Source: Toxorhynchites rutilus septentrionalis
Lineage: Eukaryota; Arthropoda; Insecta; Diptera; Culicidae
Assembly: GCF_029784135.1 (NCBI RefSeq)
Contig: NC_073746.1
Span: 56,890,097 to 56,954,096, forward strand
Direction: 5' to 3'
DNA length: 64,000 nt
Shown: in pieces, positions 45,174-57,366 of the stretch
Layout of the letters: every line of letters begins with the position of its first letter
How positions within the stretch are numbered: the first letter of the stretch is position 1
Notes under the pieces: model-generated
The model's input: the letters and a program-made list of their open reading frames with translations, nothing else
What the model was told of the DNA's origin: nothing
Databases searched by the model: none
Position numbers and translations under genes: made by a program

Positions 45174-45872
45174 GAAGAGATTAACATGAAATTCAATTTT
45201 GAATAATTTTTTGTTCACGGCGCATTTAAAATGTTCAATAATTTCCCAACAACATTGCCGTACATCATATTTCAATCGGACGCCTGTATTTTGAGTTACG
45301 ATTTTTTTAGAGAATAACGATTCTACATGCGCCCTTCTAAAAATAAATCGTAATCACAATTGATCATATGATAATGAAAATTGTGAATTTAAGTAGTTGC
45401 CATTATATGTGGAAGGTTTCACCGAAAGAAAGTCGCCTGAAAATCTTTTCTTTTGATTCGACGTGGAATTGCTCTGTATCGTATACAATATATCAACAGA
45501 CGGGAGATTTATACAGCAACCTATTGAGCCTATCCAGGGCTACCCAAAATGTTTATTGAAGATTTCCGCAAAGTTCCATTTCAAAATAATATCCGGAATA
45601 ATAAACAAGACGATCTTATATCAGAATATTTGTATCAGAAGTTATTGTTCTTCTACACTAACAACGATCTTATCCATAATAATCGCATATAAACGTTAAA
45701 TGTTCCCAAGTATCACACTCGTTTTTTCGTCTTTAATACAAGACTACAAGTAGACTTTAACAACAAGAACAATATTATGAGACCATCAAGAACCCTTGAA
45801 AAACTTTTTTTGAACTTTATAAGAAGTAAATTGAAAATCATCTAGTGTTGATTGTTCTTTAATCTCTAGGGA
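45174..45872. other. Unassigned sequence
   Basis: No recognised gene or repeat; AT-rich. Confidence 0.35.
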
Positions 45873-48544
45873 AAAGGGCCTGGCCGGGTAAGGGAGTAAA
45901 AATGGCCCCCAAACCAAATCACCAGCTGTATGGCAAATATTGTAAAGGATATTAAATAAGAAATTTTGGCGGTTTATTTGAACCCCTATGTGGTTTGACG
46001 TAGGATCTATAGTGAAAAACGTACTTTTTCGTTTATTCCACGCCATCCTCAAAAGATTCGAGATAAAAATTTGGAAAAAAAATACTGAATGTGCATCTTA
46101 CTACGGTGTATCAACAAAAATTATAAAAAAAAAATTCATCAGAAATTTTAGTACTCAAAAAAATATTGAAATTCTGAAAAAAAATTTTTTGGGATTTAGA
46201 GATTCAGTACTACTCTAATTCATATTTAAATGTGTCTGAAAAAAATCACACATATCTAGAAAAGCCGTAGAATTCTAGATATGTGTGATTTTTTTCAGAT
46301 TTTTTTCAGTGTTGCGCGGTACCAAAATTTTTGTTTTATATTTGCAAATAGTCTGGCTGGGTAAGGGAGTAGAAAGTGCCCCAAACCAAATCACCAGCTG
46401 TATGGAACATATTGCATAGAGTACTAAATAATACATGTTGGCAGTAGTACCATATATTTGAGTCCTTATATGGTACACCATATGATCTATGGTTTTTTTT
46501 TTTTTTTTTTTCTGTATTATAGTGACTTTCAACGCTTCTGGCTGGTTCGTCACTTTTACCTTCCATTTTGGAAGAATGTCGGGAGTGAGAATTGAACTCG
46601 TGATCTTGAGCGTGAGAAGTATGGATGTTACCCCCACGCCAGATCGGCTCCACATGATCTATGGTGAAAAAGACACCTTTTCGTTTTTTTCACGTCATTC
46701 TCAATAGCTTTGAGACAAAAATATGGAAAAAACTGAAAGTACATCTTATTTAGGTGTATCGATCAATATTTTCAAACAAATTTTTCATCAGAAAATCAAA
46801 CACTAAAAAAAAATTTAAATTAGTTTTTATCTTTATTTAAAATTAATTTTTTTTTTATTTTGTCATTCAGTACTACTCTTGTTTGTATTCAATTTTCTTC
46901 CTACGTCTATTTTAGGTATATGTGATTTTTTTCAGAATTTTTCGCGGTACAAAAAAAAATATATATATTTTCAGGCATTTCGAAATTTTGAAAAAAAAAT
47001 ATTACTTTGAGACCTAATTATACTCTAATTTTTTTTAAATGTGTTCGTATGTGTTGTTTTTTCCACATGTAGCGTATTTTCTTGTTGAATTTTCAAGAGG
47101 ATTGAGCGAAAAAAAAAATGTTTTTTTGGCCTTTGGGCATTTTTAATTCATTTTTAATTTAGAGACCCATAACTATTCTAATATTTTTTAAAGTTTGTTC
47201 TTCATATGTCTAAATTTTGTCGGTATATTAAGAGCATTGCGCTGTACAACTTTTTCCTGGTATCTTAAAATATATGAGATTATCTTTACATTGGATTTAG
47301 ATGATTTACCAAATTCTTAGGAGTCAGCAGTACGGTAGAGCTCTGTGAGAAAAAAAAGCCCGTGGGAAAGATCATTCGGATTAATGAGGAGAACAAAAAT
47401 CCGATTTGTTTTTTTTATCTTACAATTGAAAACCACGAATACAATAAAATAATCGATTTCAAGAAAATCAAAAAATAACGATGAAGAAAATTATTTTTGT
47501 GTTCAGGAAAAATCACGCCACATGTAGAAAAAAGACACATACGAACGCATTTCAATCAAAATTTGAGCTGATGTGGGTCTCAAAGTTATATTTTTTTTCA
47601 AAATTTCGAACTGCTAGAAAATCTATAACTTTTTTTTGTATTGTATTTATTTTTTGTGTATTTATTTTTTTTATTATTAGATGAAAAAATAGTTTGAATA
47701 TATTTGAAAAAACAATTTGAAGATATTTATCAATCTAAAAAAGACGTAGGAGCACATTCAAATATGAATTAGAGTAGTACTGAATCTCTAAATCCCAAAA
47801 AAAAATTTTTCTGAATTTCAATCTTTTTTTAGTACTAAAATTTTTGATGAAATTTATTATTGATATTTTTTCTTGATACACCGTAGTAAAATGAACATTC
47901 AGTATTTTTTTTTCAAATTTTTATCTCGGATCTGTTGAGGATGGCGTGAAATAAACTAAAAAGTACGTTTTCACTATAGATCCTATGTTAAACCACATAG
48001 GAGTACAAATAAACCGCCAAAATTTCTTATTTAATATCCTTTACAATATTTGCCATACAGCTGGTGATTTGGTTTGGGGGACTCTTTACTCCCTTACCTA
48101 GCCAGACTCTTTGGAAATATTAAAAAAATATTTTGTACCGCGCAATACTGAAAAAAATCACACATATCTAGAAAATCCATAGAAACACATTTAAATATGA
48201 ATTAGAGTAGTACTGAATCTCTAAATCCCAATAAAAAAAATTCAAGAATTTCAATATTTTTTTTAGTGCTAAAATTTTAGATGAAATTTTTTTTGATAAT
48301 TTTTCTTGATACACCTCAGTAAGATGCACATTCAGTATTTTTTCAAATTTTTATCTCGAATTGTTTGAGGATGGCGTGAAATAAACGAAAAAGTACGTTT
48401 TTCACTATAGATCCTACGTCAAACCACATAGGGGTTCAAATAAATCGCAAAAATTTCTTATTTAATATCCTTCACAATATTTGCCATACAGCTAGCGATT
48501 TGGTTTGGGGGCACTTTTTACTCCCTTACCCGGCCAGGCCCTTT
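45873..48544. mobile_element. 2.67 kb foldback element with tandem sub-units in both arms
   Basis: The termini AAAGGGCCTGGCCGGGTAAG at 45873 and the same sequence in inverse at 48544 bound a large imperfect palindrome. The left arm holds two head-to-tail units starting at about 45879 and 46350 (period about 471). The right arm holds two in inverse ending at about 48112 and 48541 (period about 430). Each unit carries GTAAGGGAGTA, CCAAACCAAATC, TATTAAATAAGAAATTTTGG, TTTGACGTAGGATCTATAGT, ACGCCATCCTCAA and a terminal ATCACACATATCTAGA. Further in, TTCGTATGTGTNNTTTTTTC-type blocks near 47045 and 47520 are also mirrored. There is no coding capacity. This fits a Foldback-type element. Confidence 0.85.
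46493..46653 (-). mobile_element. tRNA-derived SINE with 11 bp target duplication
   Basis: A T-run (poly(A) of the minus strand), then CTGTATTATAGTGACTTTCA, GCTGGTTCGTCACTTTTACC, and the B box and A box regions in inverse (GAATTGAACTC, CCACGCCAGATC). ATGATCTATGG flanks both sides exactly (46482-46492, 46654-46664). The equivalent unit at 45998-46030 has the uninterrupted GATCTATAGTGAAAAACG, an empty site. The SINE therefore entered after the foldback arm units were duplicated. Confidence 0.93.
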
Positions 48545-51500
48545 GATTACTATATCATTCCAAGAGAATGCGCGTTGCTTGTTTATGATCAACAGCAACA
48601 AGATCTATAAAGGGCTTATCAGTGGATGAACATATGTCTAAAATATTGTGGGCCTAGTTTACAATCGTCAAAACACATTCAACAATCATTTTGCCGATAT
48701 TCCCTATAAAATCGGCTCACTCCTTGCAAAAATAACTCAAGCTTTACTAAATCGTGTTATTCCAAAGGTAGTCAATTGTCGCAGAAAAAAGCACTACCAT
48801 TCGGCTGTGCTTTGTTTCAATCAAAACCCGACTCGAGCGAACCCCAAACATTGTCTCCGCCAGCGAGCGTGACCTGACTGCCGCGAAACATCGAAATCAT
48901 AGAAGCATAACTTATTTGACAAGTTGTTTACATAAAAGCAAACCAACGCTGTCAGATCGAGATCACGAGATACGGTCGATGAAATTGGTCGTATGGACGG
49001 ACGCGGAATACCGTCCTGGTTCCAACTTTTTTTTGTGTTCTCTTCAATCAGTCACTTCGAGTCGAATGAGTTTTATTTGCATCTGTCAATCACAATTAAT
49101 TTCTGAGAGCACGCGCTCGTTCTATTTCTTGGTTCTGCGGAGATGGTGAAACTGTGATACCCCAGAACCCATGGCATGCGATTAGGCGGCTTTTGCGCGG
49201 TGATTAGGTTGCTGTTTGCATATTGATTTCATTGGATGCCGCTGCTCAGCGCTATGGAAAAATGGTGCTGTTTGACATGTTATTAGAGCATATAGTAGAT
49301 TGATGCTTTTTTCAGCAGCTTAATGGCTTTTTTAGAACGACGGGGAACATTGAATGCTGCAAAGTGATCTGAAAAACTCTTAACATTGAAACAATTCATT
49401 AATGATGGAAGCAACCTTCAGTATGAACAATGCAATGCTAGGAAAAAGCGTTAGCTAATAACTTTTTATTACATCTAATATCCGTTGAACGAATTCATTC
49501 ACCAGATCGTTCTGCAGAAAGATCTCACGGAAACGCTGAATGATACACTTTGTATGATGACAGAACAATCTTCTAAATATCGTCCTTATTTGGCGATCTT
49601 ATCTTAATGATTAGATGGTGAGATGTTTATCTTCAAAATAACTAAAACAGTTTTAGATTCCTTAGTAGAGACGCAATTCCCTTGTAAAGTGTTAACAGAT
49701 TTTTGACAGGTTTCGACTTCGGCGGTAAATCATAATCATCATTTGATTTTCTATGGATAAACATTTAAATTTCCACAGAAAAGTAATTTTCTATAATATC
49801 TGCAAAGGTATGAAAATCATTTGCCAACAACCTTAAATGGTCATTACACTACGACATAAAACCAAATCATCCCGTTTCCGAGCGATTAGAGGCACCGTTG
49901 TTTAAATTGTCAATCATAATATTCAGAATGAAATCATCATCTTGCATCACTCCGGAACGTGTCATCACTTGTTACACGGTTAGCATCTATTATGCGCCAA
50001 AGTATCGCGGCTCATCTGTAACTGTGATGCAAGCCGATTTGTTGCGTAAGCGATCTCATATGCGTTGCGCATGTTAAGTTAATTTTAATTCATCATAATC
50101 TAAAGAACATCAGAGATCCGAACCTGTTTGTGTGCGCCTCACATATCAATCGTGTAAGCCGTCACGTGTATAGACGGAGGTTCATGATTACGGGCGCTAT
50201 ATTCGCCAATTACAATAACAATCATCGCTGCACTAATTTGAAATTCATTCCGACAATCTTCTGCCTTTTATGTTTGTTTTTCCACAATTTACTTAGATTT
50301 CTATCACTTGATAAAAATCGGAATGTCGTCTTCAAAAAAATATCTGAGGCATTCCACCCAACAACACGAAACCATTCTAATTTCATATTTTTTATTCAGC
50401 TGACACTTTGCCTTTGTAGTTTCACTTTGCTTGTTCGGCACTAGGTACAATGTCATTTTACGGTATTAGTTTTTTAAATACGATCATGACTAATTTTTGA
50501 AAAAGGCTTATGTAAAAATGGTATCATTTCAGAAAATAAGCTATATCGCCAAAATGGGTTATTTGATCGGAACGGTGTCTTAGGCGAAGTTATAGATTAT
50601 TAGCTGATCCGACGTTGTTATACCATAAAATTATTTCTAGTGAATATTTTGGGTGTTGAATATATCATAACTTATGTATTGTAAGTGTATTGGAGTGTTT
50701 AAACGATCTTAATTCAGGGGAACACAAAAGGAAAATGTCAGTGGGGAACACGATATGTTGACTCCTGTCAGTTCACCCACGTGATGTGACTGATAAATAA
50801 AGAACGAATGAAACGATTTGAACTAAAGTGTGTAGGATGTTTCTTGATTACCTCATTAACGTAACTAACATGTTTGATCACTTAAATGTTAAATGTAAAG
50901 GGAAAAAAAAAAATTTTATCGTAAAGTAGAAAAATGAAATAAAGAAAATCAATATTAATTTCATTCAATTGCTGTCTCGTTGGTGGAAAGTATGCGCATG
51001 CCATTTTCAATATTTTTTTATTTATAAACTGCTGGGTCTCGTCCATGAATTGAGACAACTACGATACACCAGTTAACTTCAATGGAGCTGATGTACTGGC
51101 TTATTTGGAACCACGTTATTTCGTCGTTGTCATTCAATCAAGGAGTATTCACATCGGTATACATCCCTATTGCTTCCTTTATCCATGAACATGCAAATGT
51201 TTTTATCATCTTCACTGATCTAGAGAACTCAAGATTCATATGAGCATATGAGCGATCGAATTTTACTATCGATCAAAATCGACTTTTGCACTCTTAAATC
51301 CGTTCGCCTTGGCGCAAAACAAACGTCAAAATAATTCATTCATATTTGTGGTTCAATTTACTCTCTCTCAGATTGACAAAACCCGAAAGTAATTCAAAAC
51401 TTGTTTAAATTTGAATAAAATTCGTATAATGTCATTTAAACACTTAGTTTTTTTTTTCAAATCGTGTTTATTCTACTCGAAAATCCATTACCATTTTTGC

Positions 51501-52206
51501 TTCACAGAAATGGAACACGAAGTTCAATGTCATCTTTGTCGAATTGCGTGCCACATTTGTATAACTCGATTGGACTTGAGCCGAACGGATTCCAAAATGC
51601 AAAACAGCGGTCCGTTCGGATAATCCTGACTCGATCGGATCTCAGAATACGGGTGAGTAATTGATCAGTAAAAATATCTGCAATTTCTGAGAAAATTACA
51701 CTATCGATTTCCTCAGGGCGTATTCTGACGACTAAAAATGACTAAAAGTCGCTTTTCCATTCAGCTGAATCCATCCAGCAATATGTGGGAACGAATCCGA
51801 CCAGACTTAATTTTTTGTTTGAACGCGCGCGCCGCAATGTAATGACAATGCATTGCACTTTGGTCTGGCTATAGCAAAGGCTGCGTCGGCGTTGCTCATG
51901 ATAGTGTCTCGCAATTGAATGTATTATTCCTCGCACCGCTTTTGTCGATGAATCGCAGTCGTTCCTCCCTACCTTCGCGTACAAATTGTTGGCACAGCTC
52001 ACGATACATTAGAATGGCGTTTCTTGACATGGAATCTTCATAAGATAAACATAAAAAGCCATCGAGCGTGCTCTCTGTTTGGTTCATCTTCTCTAACCGC
52101 ATGTTCAGAAAGATCAATTCATAATGAGAAACGTTGTTCATGATGAAGGAAGTATCTGTGGTGGGGTCTCGTTTGTTTAATGTTTATGTTATAACGCAAG
52201 TATAGT
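48545..52206. other. Unassigned; largely unique-looking
   Basis: No transposase or recognised gene. A more balanced stretch from 48780 to 50160 contains several short frames without motifs. A degenerate piece of the CTAGCTGACCCGGC repeat lies at 50610-50660. Open frames around 51740-52140 on the minus strand show no domain. This is one of the few long stretches without visible transposons. Confidence 0.4.
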
Positions 52207-52400
52207 ACTAACAGTTCGGCTGAAAAGTTTATAAGATAACACAGAAACCAATTTTTTTTTTGTAAAATTCAATTTTATTACTCAACATAATTGCCTTCGA
52301 GGGCGATACGGCGATTATTACGATTTTGCAACTTTCCGATACAATTTTTATAGTACTCTTCATTTTCACATTCATTTTCCAAAATTTCAGCCTCAAAGAC
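52207..52400 (-). pseudogene. Mariner-like transposase 3' end, truncated
   Basis: On the minus strand IGKLQNRNNRRIALEGNYVE and a stop are encoded at about 52336-52272. KLQxRxxxCIALxGNYVE is the C-terminus of a widespread insect mariner-like family. Downstream, ACAGTTCGGCTGAAAAGTTT near 52211 has the form of its terminal repeat. Upstream homology fades beyond 52400, so only the last part of the element survives. Confidence 0.6.
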
Positions 52401-52504
52401 AAATTTTATTATGAAAAGAGACCTAAACTATAAATTTGTGGTGAGAAAGCTATATATTTTTTGTGAAATTCACGAAAAAAAATCAACTTTTACTTAGGGT
52501 GTCC

Positions 52505-54337
52505 GTCTGTTTTTTGAATATAAAAGAAGAATTTAAGTTTTGATTTATCCCCTTAAAGTAAGAAATTACATTTCTTACAAAAAAATCCGAATTCTTTCAT
52601 AAGGTGATAGAGGATCACATTTGATGAAAAAAAATCTTCTACGCATATGTATGCATTTTAACAATGACAATGATACCATTTGGAAGGAGTTGAAAATCAG
52701 GACACCTGTCACAGCTACGATCAAATCATTATCATTGTATTGAGATATAAATTTAAAAAAACACGTGGTGTGTGTTTTGCACTTCAAGAGACCAAAATAC
52801 TTGAATCTTTCCTATTTAACGTATTTCTCGGACGATCCATGCAGGGAAAATACATCGAAGGTGTTGACTTTTGTTCTGTGCGAGAATAGTAAATTTTTGG
52901 GCGGCTTCCGAGTCCTCAAACATCATGTGCTATAATGCCGGAGACAATCCTCGGATTTGATGTTTTTATGCTGTATTAAATGCAAGAGTTCCTTCTGCAG
53001 CCCAAATTTTCTGAGTAAAGTGATTTTTTCACCACATAATTCAGTATAGATTTGGAAGTAGATTCCAATTGAATATTCTTGCAATGCTTCGGGGTTTGGA
53101 TATTTTTTTTTCAAATCAGATTTACCTAGAATGGTTCATTGTGGATTCAAAACTTCTGTTTCAACAGAATGAAAAAAAGGAACATACCACTATGAACGAC
53201 CAACACGCATAAATCACATATGAAGCACTTGGTCTCATAATCATTAGATATTTCTGTGAGACAAAGGTACTTTCGGTGCAATTCGTCGGTAAACTGATAG
53301 TTTAGACATTTTAAAATTTCAGTCATCAATAAAAAGTTACAGGAGGGTTGTGTCCGAGAAACGATATAATATGACGCAGGAATACGTAAAGCTATTTTTG
53401 CAAATTGATTCTGAATATGTTTAAAAAACATCATTATTTAATTTGATGGCCCAGAAAAAGAATGTTCAGTTCGATTGTTGAGTATTCTTTGTTCACTCCA
53501 CCAATCCAATCCAAGTAATTCATTGCATAGTCCCGTAATCGTTTTGAATGAGGAACTGGGTGAACATAGATTGCTTCTGCCAATTAACTAATCAGACCGC
53601 GGGATTTTCGTGTAGATAATGCTTGACATTTTTCAATTGTTCGATAGTTAGTTTCATAAAAATATATAATTTTCTTCATTGTATTAAATTATTAGGGAAT
53701 GCGTAAATCGATTGATGCAAATATCTCGTAACCCTACGTCAAAAAATGTGTACTCAAAAACTGTTTTTTTTTTGTTAATTTTTAGTTATTGAGAATTTTT
53801 CTCTATTTCGGGCTCTGCTTGCCTCTAACTGACTTCAACAAGTACGCTACTTAGAACAATTCTGTTGCTTCCATTTGAAAGATAAGACAATTTAGTTACA
53901 TCTGAAGTTACATTACATCTAAATTAGCGGATTTCAATAACATTTTGGAAGCGATAAAACTTAAAGCTTGAGTTTTTTAAGGTTTTATTGTTAATTTTAT
54001 CCCAATAATGTATAATAAACTTGATTGTTTCTATCAACTTAATAAAAGCTCTCTAATCTCTCTAAAATTACTTTTTTGACATCCAATTTCTATTTTTCTC
54101 AATTTTCCTACAATATCATTTTATACAATTCCTGGTGAGTCGGCATTAAAAATCTTCAAAAAATCACGATTTTTACTCCATTGTACTTGTAGCCAATTAA
54201 CTTTCACCTTAACATTGAATAAGCCGTATTTGAAATATAAAACAATCTTTTTTTTTCAAACTGTATAGAATCGAATCAGAAATTGTATATAATCGATTCA
54301 TATGTAATTGAGTCAGTGTATAATCGAGTCCGACCTG
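52505..54337 (+). mobile_element. TATAATCGA-end element, right part, interrupted
   Basis: 52505-52690 and 53755-54337 are collinear with 30940-31100 and 31080-31590. The right end (54316-54337) is CAGGTCGGACTCGATTATAC in inverse, followed by TA. About 1.06 kb of unrelated sequence (about 52690-53750) interrupts it. This insert includes GGGTTGTGTCCGAGAAACG (53346) and ends near CCCTACGTCAAA (53732-53743), suggesting insertion of the element family that carries those motifs. Confidence 0.65.
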
Positions 54338-55699
54338 TATCAATGTTTACATATTTTCAAATTTTATTAGATCTAGTTATCGAAACACCTTCTGCACATA
54401 TTTGATTTGAATCGAATTTATTGTCCAATAAAATTAATAGAAATTTGAATTGAATTATTGAATTAATGATAATTGAATGACGGTACCCAGGGTTGCCATA
54501 ATAAAATGTGTGTTTTTGATCTTAAAAAAATCTTTTTATATTAGTTCTTTTCCAGAAAATCTGTATTGATATCTGTATTGAATTTATAAGTCCAATTTTT
54601 AGCCATAATTTTAGCATTAGTCATATTTTTCAGTCATAGTTATTATAGATTTGACGATGTTGATGGTATTTATGTTGCGCCAGGAGTAATTGAAGTTTGA
54701 ACAGTTACCAAGGTATGCTTTCTACATTGAATTAATACTCTCATTGTAACATATTCTGGAACACACAAACAAATGTAATAATGGTGAAGAATTGAAAAGT
54801 ATCATAATCAGGTAATAATTCGAAATCTGGATAACTCTCAACGATGATGTCAATATTAATATTTATATTTGAACATTAGTTTGTTTCAACGGTTTGACGA
54901 TTCATTGCAACAGATGGTTCCAAAAGCTATTCTTACCGAGTTTAGTAGCTGTTCTACAGCTTCAATTCCAACGTAGATATCATGTGGATTCTTCGGAAGC
55001 TATTAAAAATCTCCAATGTTGGATCCTGCGACTGCGATTTGATGGATAATAGGATAATAGGATTGGTCGAATAGAAGCCATCTTGTTGTAGACGAATTCA
55101 GAAATGGCAATGTTTATAGCTCTAATATTTCCTGAATGAGGTAAAACTCATTTTTGTTTGCTTAGGGTTGTGTCCATCAAATATATTTTTTTTAATATCT
55201 TCCATAAAATTTCCAATGAAGGGACTAATTTTGGTACAAGTGTATTCGGCGCACAGAAATCTTTTTGGAACAGGCGAGCAACGAAATTCTCTTCACTCAC
55301 CATAACTAATGTGCCGTAGGATTAAAGCAATTATTTCGTAGTTTAGAATCGTTCGTCAATTTAATGTGTTATTCCCATCGTGCAACTCAATAGATCTATA
55401 AAATGCGTTTCCTAACACGAACTACAACGATTTCCTATTTTGTGTTAAAGAAATGCATTGCAGGCTACACAAATGTATGGGAAATTCGAAGTTCTCATTT
55501 CAACGCTATTTTGGTACGTTAAAAACTGGAAATTTTATAATCAAATATATTGTAATAGATAAATGGGGAGTATCCAAATCTATTGCGACACTCATAAATT
55601 CATCAAGAATTTATTGAAGCGCTCAAAATGAACGATATTCATGGAGTGATCAATGTCCAGTTTTCAATTTGTTCTCCCAATATATTCCCGGAAGAAGTA
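54338..55699. other. Unassigned AT-rich sequence
   Basis: No gene. GGGTTGTGTCCATCAAA near 55167 repeats the motif seen at 22003 and 53346. Confidence 0.4.
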
Positions 55700-55907
55700 C
55701 AGTAAAACCTGTTTTTGTGCGGCGTGAATTTGAGTTATTTTCCTGAGGAAACTTTTTTATGCGGTCCCTATCTACCGCACAAAAAAAGTTTTTTCAAAAT
55801 GTGTACCGGACACGATTTTTTAAAGCTGCTAGTGAAGTTTTGCACAATTTTTTTTATGCGGCTTTTTTTGTGCGGTCCCTATCCCCCGCACAAAAAAAGT
55901 TTGCCTG
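55700..55907 (+). mobile_element. GTGCGG MITE, complete (208 bp)
   Basis: Begins CAGTAAAACCTGTTTTTGTG after TA (55698-55699). It ends with CCGCACAAAAAAAGTTTGCC and CTG before TA (55908-55909); the ends are imperfect inverted repeats. Interior GTGCGGTCCCTATC blocks are repeated. It has no coding capacity. An interrupted copy lies at 43425-43857. Confidence 0.75.
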
Positions 55908-55910
55908 TAA

Positions 55911-55990
55911 TAGAAAACGTAACGATGGTTTTTTCAGATATCATCAATCCTTACAACAAGAGCTCAGCAAAAAGAAATTTTACGCACATT
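55911..55990 (+). repeat. Segment matching 10551-10612
   Basis: GATGGTTTTTTCAGATATCA and CAATCCTTACAACAAGAGCT correspond to the minus strand at 10612-10551 at about 80%, and the translated segments also resemble each other. The nature of the shared sequence is unknown. Confidence 0.45.
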
Positions 55991-56622
55991 TAATTGTCGC
56001 ATTCACTATTCTCTATGTGTTTTTTATTCTATTATTTTGTTCGACACAGAGTTTTACATTTTTACATCGTATATCGAACATGAGAAAGCCGAACATTAGG
56101 CTACATATGAATGATTCATTTCATTTCCTGAAATAGGCGAGGTGGGGAATACATTATTGACATCAAGCCATTAGTGATCTTGGAACGTTATTTTCTATAT
56201 TCTGTATGAAATCCGAAAAATCTGTGATCTGTAACTACAGATTCTACAGATTTTAAAAAGTCTGAAAATTCTGTATAAATACAGGTCATTCTGTAGATAT
56301 GGTAACCCGGATGGTAACTTGTGGCTAATAAATTAAGTTATCATTTGGTGCAAAAACATTACCATATAATTGCTTTACGAATGCATGAAAGATTATCGAA
56401 ATTGTTGTTCGATTTCTCGAACAGCTGGCCTTCAACGCTCGTTAATAATTGTAATTGTAATTGTAATAATTCAATCCTTATTTGAACACGAAAAATGCAA
56501 TGTTGATTTTTAATATTTCTTGAGATTTTTTTTCTAAATATACATGAATTACGTGAAGAGTGTATAGTATCATACGTCATGTGTTGGAAGGATTATTGCC
56601 TACATCACAACGGTGATGTGAA
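55991..56622. other. Unassigned; AATTGT microsatellite
   Basis: A TAATTGTAATTGTAATTGTA run lies at about 56446-56467. No gene is recognised. Confidence 0.4.
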
Positions 56623-56785
56623 ATGGCTAGAATGTTGAATCATCCGAAATCTACGATGAGTGAAGTCCTGAAAAGATTTGGAGAACGTCTGATAGGAATT
56701 TCGGGAGTGGAAGAAAAGCAATGGCAGTTGAATCTAGAACTCATTCGAAAGTGGTGGCACTGAAATTGTAGTCGGAACCGATGAT
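56623..56785 (+). pseudogene. ITmD37E-type transposase HTH fragment
   Basis: From ATG 56623 the frame reads MARMLNHPKSTMSEVLKRFG, and after a frameshift DRNFGSGRKAMAVESRTHSK. This parallels the HTH and linker of the D,D37E transposase at 34618-34397 (IGKMLGIVQSTVSRVLKRYF ... IDRKVKNGKN). Nothing of the catalytic domain follows, because SINE sequence starts at 56892. A short, dead N-terminal relic. Confidence 0.6.
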
Positions 56786-56891
56786 TCAAAAACTGCTGCA
56801 ACCCATTCGGAAATACTACAAGGAGAACTGCTGTTCCACCTTTGTTGGAGGAAAAAAATCGCTACATAGGTATCGGATAACTTTCGATTTG

Positions 56892-57055
56892 GAGGCGATC
56901 TGGCGTAGTGGTAACATCCATACCTCTCACGCAGAGATCACGAGTTCAATTCTCACTCCCGACATTCTTCCAAAAATGGAAGTAAAAGTGACGAACCAGC
57001 CGAAATGTGTTGAAAATCACTATAATAGAGAAAAAAAAAAAAAAAAAAAAAAAAA
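56892..57055 (+). mobile_element. tRNA-derived SINE, fullest copy
   Basis: A box TGGCGTAGTGG (56901-56911) and B box GAGTTCAATTC (56942-56952) are Pol III promoter elements of a tRNA-like head. The body (CTCCCGACATTCTTCC, GTGACGAACCAGCC, GAAAATCACTATAAT) and 25 A residues follow (57031-57055). The host sequence (A)ACTTTCGATTTG flanks it on both sides (56879-56891 and 57054-57066), an 11-13 bp target duplication showing LINE-mediated insertion. The type is like mosquito Feilai-class SINEs; the family name is not verified. Confidence 0.93.
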
Positions 57056-57366
57056 CTTTCGATTTGTTCAACCACATTGTTCGGCACTCTATATTTGCCG
57101 GCGCTGGGGAGCGTGAATGTCAAGTCCATTGCACCGCAGTTCGGCTGATATGTTTTCTAAAACAAAACAATGTGAATGCATACCTCCGCAAAGTAGAACA
57201 CATCAATCATCTTGCTACTGCTGCTGCTGCTGCTAGACCAACTGGAACGATATTAATACGTAGAAATCAGAAATGGTTCGAGCATTTTCGCCGAGATACG
57301 ATGGATGCATAAATGAGTCTATTTCAACGTAACTTTTACTTCTCGTTCACTTGCCCACCGGGCAGA
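57056..57366. other. Unassigned; CTG microsatellite
   Basis: Contains (CTG)n at about 57216-57235. No gene is recognised. Confidence 0.4.

Noticed and set aside
46275..46655. Minus-strand frames of more than 100 codons
   Set aside because: They are translations of foldback arm and SINE sequence, including the B/A box region, not genes.
56781..57312. Plus-strand frames across the SINE
   Set aside because: They read through the SINE head and its poly(A) tract as a Lys run, so they are artefacts of repeat sequence.
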